Below are positions 1 to 9,619 of a stretch of DNA of 64,000 bases, piece by piece. The translations under genes and the position numbers were made by a program. Source of the DNA: Mycobacterium noviomagense (GTDB taxonomy: Bacteria; Actinomycetota; Actinomycetes; Mycobacteriales; Mycobacteriaceae); assembly GCF_010731635.1 (NCBI RefSeq), contig NZ_AP022583.1, positions 1-64,000 on the forward strand, given 5' to 3'. Under the pieces are notes generated by a model. It worked only from the letters and a program-made list of their open reading frames with translations. It was not told the DNA's origin and made no database searches. Every line of letters starts with the position of its first letter. Position 1 is the stretch's first letter.

Positions 1-148
1 TCACGTCGAGCGGAGCATTCCAGCCGATAAGCCTATTTCCTTGCGTGGGCACGTGCGCGACTTCCATCACCCAACGCGGTCGGTTGGTCCGCAAAGCCAA
101 CCGTGTTGGGGCGGAATGGTTTCAGATGAGCCCGCTCGTCTACCGGTA

Positions 149-598
149 TCACTGCTGAGATCGCTGTTGGCTCTCAAGCGCCTTGGCGCAGGCGGCCAGG
201 ATCGCCAGGAAGCTCGAGCGCAGCAACCGACGCGTGATTGCCTCCAGCAATGCGCCTCCCGCGCGGCGGATGGGTGTAGTTGCTTCGCCAGTCGACGTGG
301 GTCCCATCGCCCGACGGGGTGAACGTCAATGTGCCGCCCTCGTGATTGAACGGGGGAAATGAGCGGACGATCAGATACGCGTAGCTACGCGGCCGATCGA
401 AGGCCGTGATCTCTTCGCGGAACCAGGTGCCGACTCCGTGCACCTCCCGCAGCGCGCCGACGCCGGCCCTGACACGCCCTGCGCCCAACCGGCCTTGAGA
501 ACCAGCGGCGCAGCAGTCAAACTGCGTGGGTCGGCCAGCCAGTCGAAGACCTGTTCTGGGGATGCGGCAATCGTGCGCTCGACGTGAAGCTCGACCAT
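149..598 (-). pseudogene. SRPBCC (START/polyketide-cyclase fold) protein, frame-broken
   Basis: Proteins of this family form a helix-grip pocket for hydrophobic ligands. From the ATG at 598 the first frame gives a typical family start (AASPEQVFDWLADP). Near 470 the reading moves to a second frame carrying the core (GTWFREEITAFDRP, then GGTLTFTPSGDGTHVDW). Near 265 it moves again to a frame ending LLEAITRRLLRS...ALES and a stop at 149. Joined, the pieces give about 149 residues, the usual family length, so nothing large is missing and only two short indels break it. Either the gene is decaying or the sequence has indel errors. Ligand and pathway are unknown. Confidence 0.7.
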
Positions 599-685
599 GA
601 AATCTCCTGCCTCGCAATAGCCCCCGCTTCCAAGGGACATCCTAAACCCACCTACCCGCGCAGGCAGGCGACGCCGAAGGCCATT

Positions 686-1411
686 TCATGCCGGCGTCAT
701 TTCGGTGCTGCCACGGCCCAGGTTGCGGAAGCCCGCGGCGGGTTTCTTGATGCCCAGTACGAACGGCAGTGCACTCAACTCGAACTTGAGCTTGGCTGCC
801 AGCCGGGCAGATGTGCTGCGCTCAGGCACAGTCGGTGGAATCTCGGACGTGGCCAGGTCGATGTAGTGGGTCGGCGTTTGGCCGATGTCCGGGAAGTGGT
901 GAATCAGCGGCTTGCAGAGCTGGCGCACCGACTCGTCGAGGCATTGCGCCACCGGGTCGGTCATCAGCACGTATTCCGGTACCGGTACTTGGTTTTTCAG
1001 CATGCGGTGCACCAGGATGACGTCGATGCCGGCGAGCTCGGCGCGGCGCTTCACCCGTTGCTCTGCCACCTCGCCCTCGTGGGCGACGAACTTGAGTGAC
1101 AGGTTGTCCAGCTGTGCGCAGCTGGCGCAGTCACAGGCATCGTCTTTTCATCACCTCGCGACATGTAAGGAACGCCTGGCGCATCGGAGAGAGCCCGTCG
1201 CAGACAAGCACTTTGGCGTCGCCGTCCGGTGCCCAGAAGAACGCTGCGTCGCCTTCCAGCTTCGCCAGCAGGGCCTTTGGCGGCGTCGATGACCGCTTCA
1301 AGCAGCGCTGCCAGTCAGCTGTGCATGGGCTAAATGCATCCGATTCCAATGCATGTAGCGCGTGTAGCCGCCGATGTCGGCAATGAGGAGTACGGCGCGC
1401 CGGATGGCCAT
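686..1411 (-). pseudogene. DUF2652-like protein (cyclase-fold-like), frame-broken
   Basis: Joining frames gives a protein of about 242 residues starting at the ATG at 1411 with [10 protein letters not shown]. It continues with [14 protein letters not shown] and ends in an intact stretch ([15 protein letters not shown], then a basic C-terminus) with its stop at 686. The [10 protein letters not shown] and EGDAAFF motifs are those of the DUF2652 family, which resembles class III nucleotide cyclases. Frame breaks are visible near 1315 and near 1135-1150. Function is unknown. The frameshifts match those in the neighbouring genes, so a common cause (sequence error or local decay) is likely. Confidence 0.62.
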
Positions 1412-1474
1412 GGATTCCGCAGTGTACTGGCCCGATCGGCGTTGTTGCTGCGGAAACCGGTCGATTGCCCGCGG

Positions 1475-2249
1475 CTACGCCTGACCGGAATCCAGAAACG
1501 CCGCCGGGCTGGCCGGTGCGCCTCGGGCAACCACGAGCGGCATCGACGTCGAAGCATCGGTGCGCAAGATCGTATGCACAACGTCGATGAGGTCCTCGAC
1601 GGGCATCAACTTGCCGGGCATGCAGCCGCGCGACAACCAAAGCGGGTACGCCTGTTTGGCCAACTCGAGATCCCAGCCGCTGCTCATTCCCGTTTGGCCG
1701 TCACCCTCGCCGCCGGGGCATTCCCCGACGATGAGGCAGGTGAAGCCGATGTCGGGTGCTCGGCCCGCCATGCCTCGACGAGTCGCTCCAGCGCTGCCTT
1801 GCTGACGCCATATGCGCCCAGGCCCGGCCACGGCGGCCCGAAACTGCCTGCGTCAGAAGAAAGATAGACCGCCTTGCCTGCCGAGGCCGTCAAGTGCGGC
1901 ACGGCCGCGGCAGTGGCCAGCGCCGCGCCTATGACGTTGGTGTCGAAGATGCGCCGCCAGGTTTCGGCGTCGGTATCGACCATGCGGACGAGCGGCCCGA
2001 TGGCGGGCGTGTAGACGAGGTTGTCGATGCCGCCGAGCGCATCGGCGGCCGCGGTGACCGCCGACCGGCACGACGCCTCGTCGGTGACGTCGCATTCGAT
2101 GGCGAGCGCCGTGTCCGGCATCTTTCGCCGCCGCTTCGATGCGCTCTCGGCGCCGGGCGAGAAGCGCGACCTGATCACCTCGCTGCAAGCCCGACCCCGA
2201 TGCAGCGCCCGAGCCCGCTCGAGGCGCCGATCACCACCGTCCGTGACAT
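1475..2249 (-). pseudogene. Short-chain dehydrogenase/reductase, frame-broken
   Basis: An NAD(P)-dependent oxidoreductase of the SDR family that can be rebuilt across frames. The ATG at 2249 is preceded by AGGAG. The start gives the Rossmann glycine motif GASSGLG, followed by VALLARRRERIEAAAKDAG. The central part carries NLVYTPAIGP, the catalytic serine in YLSSDAGSFG and the YGVSK active-site pair. The C-terminus ([13 protein letters not shown] to FLDSGQA) ends at 1475. Frame changes occur near 2185, 2130 and 1745. All catalytic residues survive, so only the indels inactivate it as written. It is divergent from the aldo/keto reductase, about 100 bp away. The substrate cannot be read from sequence. 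Confidence 0.7.
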
Positions 2250-2349
2250 TTCCGCCCTCTCCTGTAACGAGCCGCTGCAGGCACAGCGTATCGGCCGTCG
2301 GGTGGACATTCGCGTCGGGCGTGCTGGCCATGTCAGTACGGTGGGGCAT

Positions 2350-3317
2350 ATGAAATACCTGGACGTCGACGGAGTCGGGAAAGTCAGCCGGATCGGGCTG
2401 GGCACGTGGCAGTTCGGATCGTTCGAATGGGGCTACGGGGACAGTTATGCCTCCGGCGCGGCCCGTGACATCGTTCAGCGCGCCCTCGCCTTGGGGGTGA
2501 CGCTGTTCGATACCGCCGAGATCTACGGACTCGGGAAAAGCGAACGGATCCTCGGCGAAGCACTCGGTGACAAGCGCGCCGACGTTGCGGTGGCCAGCAA
2601 GATCATGCCGGTCGCGCCGTTTCCTCCCGTGGTCAAGCAACGTGCCCGCGCCAGTGCGCGGCGGCTGCGGCTCGATCGCATCCCGCTCTACCAGGTCCAC
2701 CAGCCCAACCCGGTAGTCCCCGATTCGGTGATCATGCCCGGGATGCGCGAACTGCTGGACAGCGGCGTCATCGGCGCGGCTGGCGTGTCGAACTATTCGC
2801 TGTCACGTTGGCAGAAGGCCGACGCCGCGCTCGGGCGTCCGGTCATCAGCAACCAGGTGCATTTCTCGCTCGCCCATCCCCAGGCGCTCGACGACCTGGT
2901 CCCGTTCGCGCAGCGCGAGAACCGCATCGTGATCGCCTACAGCCCATTGGCGCAGGGCCTGGGCGGCAAGTACGGCGTCGAGAACCGGCCCGGTGGCGTC
3001 CGCGCCGTCAACCCGCTTTTCGGCACGGAAAACCTGCGTCGCATCGAGCCGCTGCTGCAGACGTTGCGCGACGTCGGCGCGAGGTCGACGCGAAGCCGGC
3101 ACAGGTGGCGCTGGCCTGGCTGATCAGCCTGCCGGGCGTCGTGGCCATTCCGGGGGCGTCCAGCGTCGAGCAACTCGAGTTCAACGTGGCCGCCGCCGAT
3201 ATCGAGCTGAGCGCCGCGGCCCGCGACGCGCTCACCGACGCGGCGCGTGCGTTCCGACCAGTCCCGGCCAGGCGATTCCTTACCGATATGGTCCACGAGA
3301 GGGTGTTGCGTCGCTGA
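2350..3317 (+). pseudogene. Aldo/keto reductase, Rv2298-like, one frameshift
   Basis: An NADPH-dependent reductase of the aldo/keto reductase barrel family. The frame from ATG 2350 begins MKYLDVDGVGKVSRIGLGTW and carries the catalytic tetrad: Asp and Tyr in FDTAEIYG, Lys in VASKIMP, His in YQVHQPNP. It also has GVSNYSLSRW and NQVHFSLAHP. Near 3080 the frame breaks, and the remaining cofactor-binding half (PAQVALAWLISLPGVVAIPGASS) continues one frame over to the stop at 3317. The product would be about 322 residues, and I recognise it as close to M. tuberculosis Rv2298 (from memory). The P450 start is 28 bp downstream, so the two may be co-transcribed. Confidence 0.8.
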
Positions 3318-3345
3318 TCAGACCGTTTGAGTAGAGGGCGTTCGG

Positions 3346-4608
3346 GTGAATCAGCAAGGTGTGTCCGACTACCCGTCCGGCCGGTTGAACGGGCGGTCGC
3401 CGGTTTGGGCGCCTGACGCAACAGCTACCGACCCGGCCGATCCTGCTTTTCACGCCGCGCCCAATCGATTTGACATGTGGCGGGCGGCGCGCCGCGAGCA
3501 TCCGGTTGCGTGGACGGAATCGGCCGCCTACGGCGGGTTCTGGTCGGTTACCAGCCACGGCCTGGCACGCGAAGTGCTGCAAAACCCTCGGCAGTTCGCG
3601 TCGGGCTCGGGCTGCGGATGCGTCTGGGCAAATGCCCGGGCGGTTGCATTGGCTTCGGGAAGGATGCTGGTCGTGACCGACGGTGCCAGTCATCGCAGAT
3701 TGCGCGCCGCGCACTCGGCGTGGCTGTCGAGTTCGGCAATTGACCGAATGCATTCCGCCATCGAGGACGACATCGAGCACCTGCTTGGCGAGCTGATTGC
3801 CGGCGGTGGCTCGTTTGACGCCGTCAAAGATCTCGGCGCCGTAGTAGCCCGCCAAGTGCTGGCACGAGTGCTGGGAATACCGCAGGCGGACTGGGCGAAA
3901 CTGGGCAGACTGATCGACGCCGCCTACGCCACCAACGTTGCGCAGGACGCCGCCGAAGCCCACGGGGAACTATTCATGTACCTCGACGAGCTGCTTGCAC
4001 AGCGTCGGGCTCGTCCACAGGACGACTTCGTCACCGCGCTCTCGCAGACAACCGTTGACGGCCGCACGCTCACCGACGACGAGATCTTGCTCAACTGCGA
4101 CGGCATGCTCACCGGCGGGCTGGAAACGACTCCACTCGCGGTATCGGGCGCGATGGTGGCTTTCGCCCAGGATCCCGATTGCTGGCAGCGGCTGCGCGAG
4201 CATCCGGAGCTCCTCAACTCCGCTGTGGAAGAGATCCTGCGGTGGACGTCACCCCCGGGCCACGTGCTGCGGACCGCCACCGCCGAGATATCCCTGGGCG
4301 ACGCCCAGATTCGCTCAGGCGACCGAGTCGTGCTGTGGATACCGTCCGCCAACCGTGACGAAGCGGTCTTCCCCGACGGGGAGCATTTCGTGCTGGACCG
4401 CCAACCCAACCCACATCTGTCCTTCGGCGGCGGTCCGCACTACTGCGTCGGCGCGGTGTTGGCCCGCCTCGAATTACGCTGTCTGCTAATGGTTTTGACG
4501 CGCAACGTCGCTTCGATCGCTGTGACCGGCCGCGAGGACCTCCGGCACTCGAACTTCCTGCACGGCCAAGAGGTCGCCGAAGTGACCGTCGCGCCCGCCC
4601 GGCAGTAG
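3346..4608 (+). CDS. Cytochrome P450
   Basis: A soluble 420-residue bacterial P450 mono-oxygenase with no membrane anchor. Visible signatures are the I-helix acid-threonine pair in TGGLETT (E260-T261), the K-helix ExxR as E296-I-L-R299, and the haem-binding loop [11 protein letters not shown] with the axial ligand Cys367. The start is a GTG 28 bp after the aldo/keto reductase. Its TAG stop at 4606-4608 directly abuts the stop codon of the convergent synthetase locus, so there is no room for an intergenic terminator. The position makes it a candidate tailoring enzyme for the NRPS product, for example a side-chain hydroxylase. That role is inferred from context only. The gene is intact although its neighbours are frame-broken. 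Confidence 0.92.
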   Translation: MNQQGVSDYPSGRLNGRSPVWAPDATATDPADPAFHAAPNRFDMWRAARREHPVAWTESAAYGGFWSVTSHGLAREVLQNPRQFASGSGCGCVWANARAVALASGRMLVVTDGASHRRLRAAHSAWLSSSAIDRMHSAIEDDIEHLLGELIAGGGSFDAVKDLGAVVARQVLARVLGIPQADWAKLGRLIDAAYATNVAQDAAEAHGELFMYLDELLAQRRARPQDDFVTALSQTTVDGRTLTDDEILLNCDGMLTGGLETTPLAVSGAMVAFAQDPDCWQRLREHPELLNSAVEEILRWTSPPGHVLRTATAEISLGDAQIRSGDRVVLWIPSANRDEAVFPDGEHFVLDRQPNPHLSFGGGPHYCVGAVLARLELRCLLMVLTRNVASIAVTGREDLRHSNFLHGQEVAEVTVAPARQ

Positions 4609-5779
4609 CTAGTGCCCGTTGCGGAGCGCTGCAAGTCGCCTGATTGCCTCGTCGAGTGTCGTCGCGCTTCGCGAAATTAAAGCGCACCAGGTGATTCCAC
4701 GCCGCGGCATGTTCGGCTGCCGGGTCGCAGTAATCCGACATCGGCATCGCAACCACGCCCACCTTGTCCGACATCGCCGCGCAGAAGGCCGTGCTGTCGT
4801 CGTAACCCAACGGACGCGGGTCCGCACACAGGAAGTAGGTGCCGGCGCTGTGGTGCACGTCGAAGCCGATCTCGGTCAAGGCTGTCGTCAGCCGGTCCCG
4901 TCTGGCCCGCAGTAGCTTTCGGCGCATACCGACCCAGTCGTCGCCCGTGTTCAATGCCAACGCCACCGCGGGCTCAAACGGCGCGCTGCCGACGTAGCTC
5001 AGGTGCTGTTTGGCGGCCCTCAATCCGCCGATGAGTCTGGCTGGGCCGCAGGCCCATCCTATTCTCCACCCGGTGCAGTTGAACGCCTTCGACGCGCTCG
5101 AGACGGTGACCGTGCGCTCGGCCATGCCGTCGACGCCGGCCAGCGGCAAGTGGCGATGCTGGGGCGAGTACGCCAGGTGCTCATAGACCTCGTCGCTGAT
5201 GACCAACAGGTCGGCGTCCACTGCGATCTGTGCAATGGCCTCGACTTCGTCCGCGGTCAGCACCATGCCCGTGGGGTTATGCGGTGAGTTGACGATCAAC
5301 GCCCTGGTTCGCGGTGTCACCGCGCGCCGCATCGCGTCGACGTCGAGGGCGAAGCCGCGCCCGTCGGGCACCAGCTGCACGAGCACGCGCCGCGCACCGG
5401 CCATCGCCACCACCGGCGAGTACGAGTCGTAGAACGGCTCGACCATCAGTACCTCCGAGCCCGGCTCGACCAGGCCTAGCACTGCCGACGCGATGGCCTC
5501 GGTGGCCCCGACCGTCACCAATACCTCAGTGTCCGGGTCGTATTCGATGCCGAAGTGCCGCTTCCGCTGGGCAGCGATGGCCTGCCGCAGCGCCGCGATG
5601 CCCATCCCGGGTGGGTACTGGTTGCGACCCCCGGCGATCGCCTCTTGGGCGGCCTTCAGCATTGCGGGCGGCCCGTCCTCGTCGGGATATCCGATGCCGA
5701 GATCGATCGCGCCGACACGCGCGGCCAGCGCCGACATGTCGTTGAACACCGGGGCTGCATACCGTTGCAGTCGCGACAC
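4609..5779 (-). other. Fold-type I PLP aminotransferase fused after the thioesterase
   Basis: A class I/II aminotransferase resembling the mycobacterial DapC-like enzyme Rv0858c (from memory). Visible motifs are [53 protein letters not shown], and the PLP-lysine loop [13 protein letters not shown] with its lysine codon at about 5087-5089. It follows the thioesterase in the same frame after a linker of about 14 residues. A GTG at 5779 (GTG-TCG-CGA, V-S-R-L) could be an independent start, since the DapC-like enzyme begins at this point. A frame slip near 4665 displaces the last 15 or so residues. The substrate is unknown. Supplying a keto- or amino-acid precursor is one possibility. Confidence 0.8.
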
Positions 5780-8700
5780 CGCCCCGGTGGCCGGGCGCTC
5801 GCCGTCAACGACCGCGGGCACCAACGACTGTTGAAGTTGCTTGCCGTACATTCCGGCCGATTCGGCCGTCAGCAGTTCTTGGTGCGTGCAGTCGATCGGG
5901 TGCACGGTGATGTTGCCGCCGACATATGGCCGCCAACTGTTCAGCAGAGACGAACTGCGGTCGCTCAAATCCCGTACGGCCGCAACTATCGTGAGGTTGC
6001 CGCCGAAAACCCGGGGTTCATGGGCTCGATACAGCGCGACATTTGTATTGAGGTTGTGCACAAGCAGCTTCAGAAGCCGCTTGTAGTGACGAAGGTCGAC
6101 GGCTTCTCGCCCGCGAAGGAGTTCTTCGACCTGTTCGTACGTGAGCGGCTCATCCTGTTCGGGAATGCTGACGTCGTAGAACCGCAAGACTTCTTCCAAC
6201 AGGTGCGTCTCGTCTAAAGCCTGGTTTGACGTGCTGACGCTGCTGTCGAGAGCGGGTTGAGCATCGAGAAGGACAAGGCGTGTGCTCAAGTGTCCGCGAC
6301 GCTGCAGCTCGACGGCGACTTCATGGGCGACAACACCGCCGAACGACCAGCCGAGCAGGTGATACGGCCCGGTCGGATAAGTCTCCTCGATTCGGTCGGC
6401 GTAGTTTTTCGCCATCTCCCGAATCGACTGAGGTTCAGGCTCATTGGGCTGCGGGGCTTGCTGAATTCCGATGATCGGGCAGTCCAGGTGAGTGCCGAGA
6501 GCCCGGTAGGGCCAACTTACGCCGGCCGCCGGGTGAATACAGAACAGAGGAACGCCGGTGCCGCTCTTCAGAGTCTGAACCGGAGCGACTTCTGGCCCGG
6601 AGGCGATATCTGTTTGCAGCCGCTGAGCCAAACTCCTGACCGTGGGCGCCTCGAACACGGTGGGCACCGAAACACTGGTACCCAGTGCGGTGTTGGTGGC
6701 GGCGATCAGGCGCATGGCTGAAATGCTGTCGCCGCCCAGGTCGAAGAAGGAGTCGTCGATGCCGACGCGTTCCACGCCCAGCGTTTCGGCGTAGATGCCC
6801 GCCAACATCTCTTCGACGGCGTTGGTCGGGGCGCGATACTCCCCGCTGTATTCCGGTGGGGGCAGGGCGCGGGTATCGAGTTTGCCGTTGGGCGTCAACT
6901 GCAATGCGTCGAGGGCCACCACCGCGGCCGGGATCATGTACTCCGGGAGCCGATCAGCGAGCTTTCGGCGGATGCCCGTCGGGTCGGCCGACCCGGTGAT
7001 GTAGCCGACCAGCCGCTTGTCGCCGGGGCGATCCTCGCGGGCGATCACCGCCGCCTGTTCCACATCGTCGATGCTTGCCAGTGCCGCCTGGACCTCGGAC
7101 AGTTCGATGCGGTAGCCACGAATCTTGACCTGCTCGTCGGCGCGGCCGACATAATCGAGCTGCCCATCGGCGCGCCAGCACACCAGGTCCCCGGTCCGAT
7201 ACATCCGTGTTCCGGGCGCTCCGGCCCCGGCGAAGGGGCAGGCCACAAACCGCGACCCCGTCAAACTGGACCGGCCCACATAGCCGTACGCCACCCCGGC
7301 GCCGGCGACGTACAACTCCCCGACCACCCCGGGCGGCACCGGATGCAACCAGGCATCGAGCACAAACAACGCCGACCCGGTCACCGGCGACCCAATCGGC
7401 ACCGGCCCCGAGCCAGCGGTCAATGGTGCGCTCATCGCCGCATACACCGTGATTTCCGTTGGCCCGTAGGCGTTGACCATCACCCGTCCCGGCGCCCACC
7501 GATCCACCACTTCAGCTGGACAGGCCTCACCACCGACGAGCAACGCGACCGAGCCCAACCCCTGCGCCGAGAGTGCCGCCACCGCCGACGGGGTCTGGGT
7601 CAACACGCTGACCTGTTCGGCGACCAGCGCCTCGTGGAACTCCTGCGGGGAGCCGGTCACCTCCTCGGGCACCACGACGAGCCGCCCACCATGCAGTAGC
7701 GCACCCCATATCTCCCACACCGAGAAATCGAACGCGTACGAATGACACTGGGTCCACACCTGTTCCGGCGGCAGCCCAGCCGTCAACGAGTTGACGAGAT
7801 GCGCCAGGTTGCGGTGACTGATTGCCACTCCCTTGGGCACGCCCGTGGTGCCCGACGTGTAGATGATGTGCGCGATGCCGTCGGGGTCGGGCACCGACAA
7901 CGCCGTGCTGGGCTGGCTGTCAACAGCAGGGTCATCGACTGTGATGACCGGCAAGCCATGCCCGTTCACCCGATCGGCCAACGCAGCGGTGGTCAGTGCG
8001 GCGATCGGCGCAGCATCGGAGAGCACGAACCCGATCCGCTCGGCGGGCAACACCGGATCGACCGGCACATAGGCCGCCCCGGTCTTGAGCACCGCCAGGA
8101 TCGACACCACCGCTTCCACTGAGCGCGCAAACAGCAGCGCCACAGAATCTCCCGGCCCCGCGCCGCGGGCAACGAGCTGATGCGCCAACCGATTCGACGC
8201 CTCATCAAGCTGCCGATAGGTCATCGAGCGGCCCCGCCACCCGACCGCCACCGCATCCGGGGTACGCCCCACCTGCGCGCCGAACAACACCACAACCGAC
8301 AACGCCGCGGCGGGCTCCGTCAAGGCGGCCCAGTTACCCAGTACACCCAACTGGGCCCGCTCGCTGTCGTCGAGCAGATCGACAGATGACAATGCCTGCG
8401 TCGGATCCGCAGTCATCGCCACCAACACCCGCTGCATCCGCTGGGTGAGGGAGTCGATGCGTACCGCGTCGAACACGTCGGTGTCGTACTCGAGACGAAT
8501 GCTGAGTTCGTGCCCTGGCGTGGCTTGCACGGTCAGCGGGTAGTGGTTGTATTCGCGGACGGCGAACTCGGTGACGGCCAGCTCGTCGGCACTGGCCAGC
8601 CCGGCGGTGTCCAGCGGGTAGTTTTCGTAGGCGAAAAGAGTGTCGAACAGTTGCCCGTGGCCGCTGATGCGGTGAATCTCGTTGAGCGCCAAGTGCTGAT

Positions 8701-9606
8701 GCTCGAGTGTGTCGTTGTTGGTGCTTTGCAGCTGGGCCAGCAGTTCTGCGGTGGTGGTTGTCGCTGTGATGCGCGCCCGCACCGGCACCGTGTTGATCAA
8801 CAGACCGACCATGGACTCCGCGCCGACCACCTCTGCCGGCCGGTCTGAGACCGCCGTCCCGAACGCGACATCATGCTGACCGGTCAGCCACGTCAGAACC
8901 TGCGCGAACGCGGCCTGCAGCACGGTGTTGACGGTGGTGTGGCACGAGCGGGCCAGCTCGCTGACGGCGCTCGTGGTGGCGGCAGGCACCGGAACGACTC
9001 CGCGCCGCGGGCGCCGAGGGCCAACCGATTTCGAGGGCCCACCAATGTCGGGGTGTCGAAGCCGGCCAGCACCTTGCGCCAAACCTCTTGCGCGGCAACC
9101 AGGTCGCGATCGGCCAGCCAGGTAACAAAGCGACGGTACGGAACGGCCGCGGGCAGTTGCTGCCCGTAATAAGCGGCGAAGATCTCCCAGCAGGATCGGC
9201 ATCGACCAGCCGTCGAGCACGATGTGGTGATTGGTCAGGACAAGCCGGTGCCGGCCCCGCGCGACGCGGACCAACGCAGCCCGAAATGCCGCCTGGTGGG
9301 CCAAATCGCAGACGGCGGCGCGTTCAGCGGCGCAGATCTGCTGAACCTGGTCTTCGGCATCGACGCCGTCCAGCTCGACATAGCGCCACGGCACCGAGGG
9401 TTCGGGGGGAATGATCTGCACCGGTTCCTCGAACTGGCCGCAGAACCGGGCCACCAGGTTGGGGTGCCGGTCGATCACGGTGTGCAGCGCATCGCGCAGG
9501 CGATGTGGGTCGAGCCGGCCGCTCAACGTGATCGCCAGTTGCACTGCGTAGATGTCGTCGCTGCCCTGGGCGCTGTCCGCGTGATAGAGCAGTCCCTGCT
9601 GCAGCG
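4609..9606 (-). CDS. NRPS fragment 4: module 10, thioesterase and aminotransferase
   Basis: The open frame covering this region carries condensation domain 10, adenylation domain 10, a carrier domain, a type I thioesterase and a fold-type I aminotransferase with no stop between them. Between about 9185 and 8985 the translation departs from homology and then returns, which fits two compensating indels. The correct residues for that part ([20 protein letters not shown] and following) are readable in another frame. Near 4665 the frame slips again, so the uncorrected frame would run on to 4214 antisense to the P450. The corrected end ([15 protein letters not shown]) stops at 4609. Confidence 0.82.
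5815..6589 (-). other. Type I thioesterase domain ending the NRPS
   Basis: An alpha/beta-hydrolase domain that hydrolyses or cyclises the peptide from the last carrier. It starts with [12 protein letters not shown] (oxyanion region), has the nucleophile elbow GWSFGG at about 6338-6354, an acid in LVLLDAQP and the catalytic histidine in DCTHQEL near 5890. It follows the last carrier by a short linker, as in ordinary terminal modules. Whether the product is linear or cyclic cannot be told from sequence. Confidence 0.85.
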
Positions 9607-9619
9607 GGTCAGCGGCAAC
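6590..9619 (-). other. NRPS module 10: DCL-type C - A - T
   Basis: D-accepting condensation domain ([18 protein letters not shown] near 9220), adenylation domain with code D-F-W-T-L-G-A-V-Y-(K), and a final carrier (GGDSISAM near 6720) followed by [12 protein letters not shown]. About 65 residues of the condensation domain are displaced by a pair of compensating indels near 9185 and 8985. Confidence 0.77.

Noticed and set aside
584..1099. Plus-strand ORF of 171 codons
   Set aside because: Antisense to the DUF2652-like gene, whose minus-strand reading has clear family motifs.
4214..4608. Continuation of the synthetase frame antisense to the P450
   Set aside because: It follows a frame slip near 4665, has no homology, and lies opposite an intact P450. 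The corrected frame ends at 4609.
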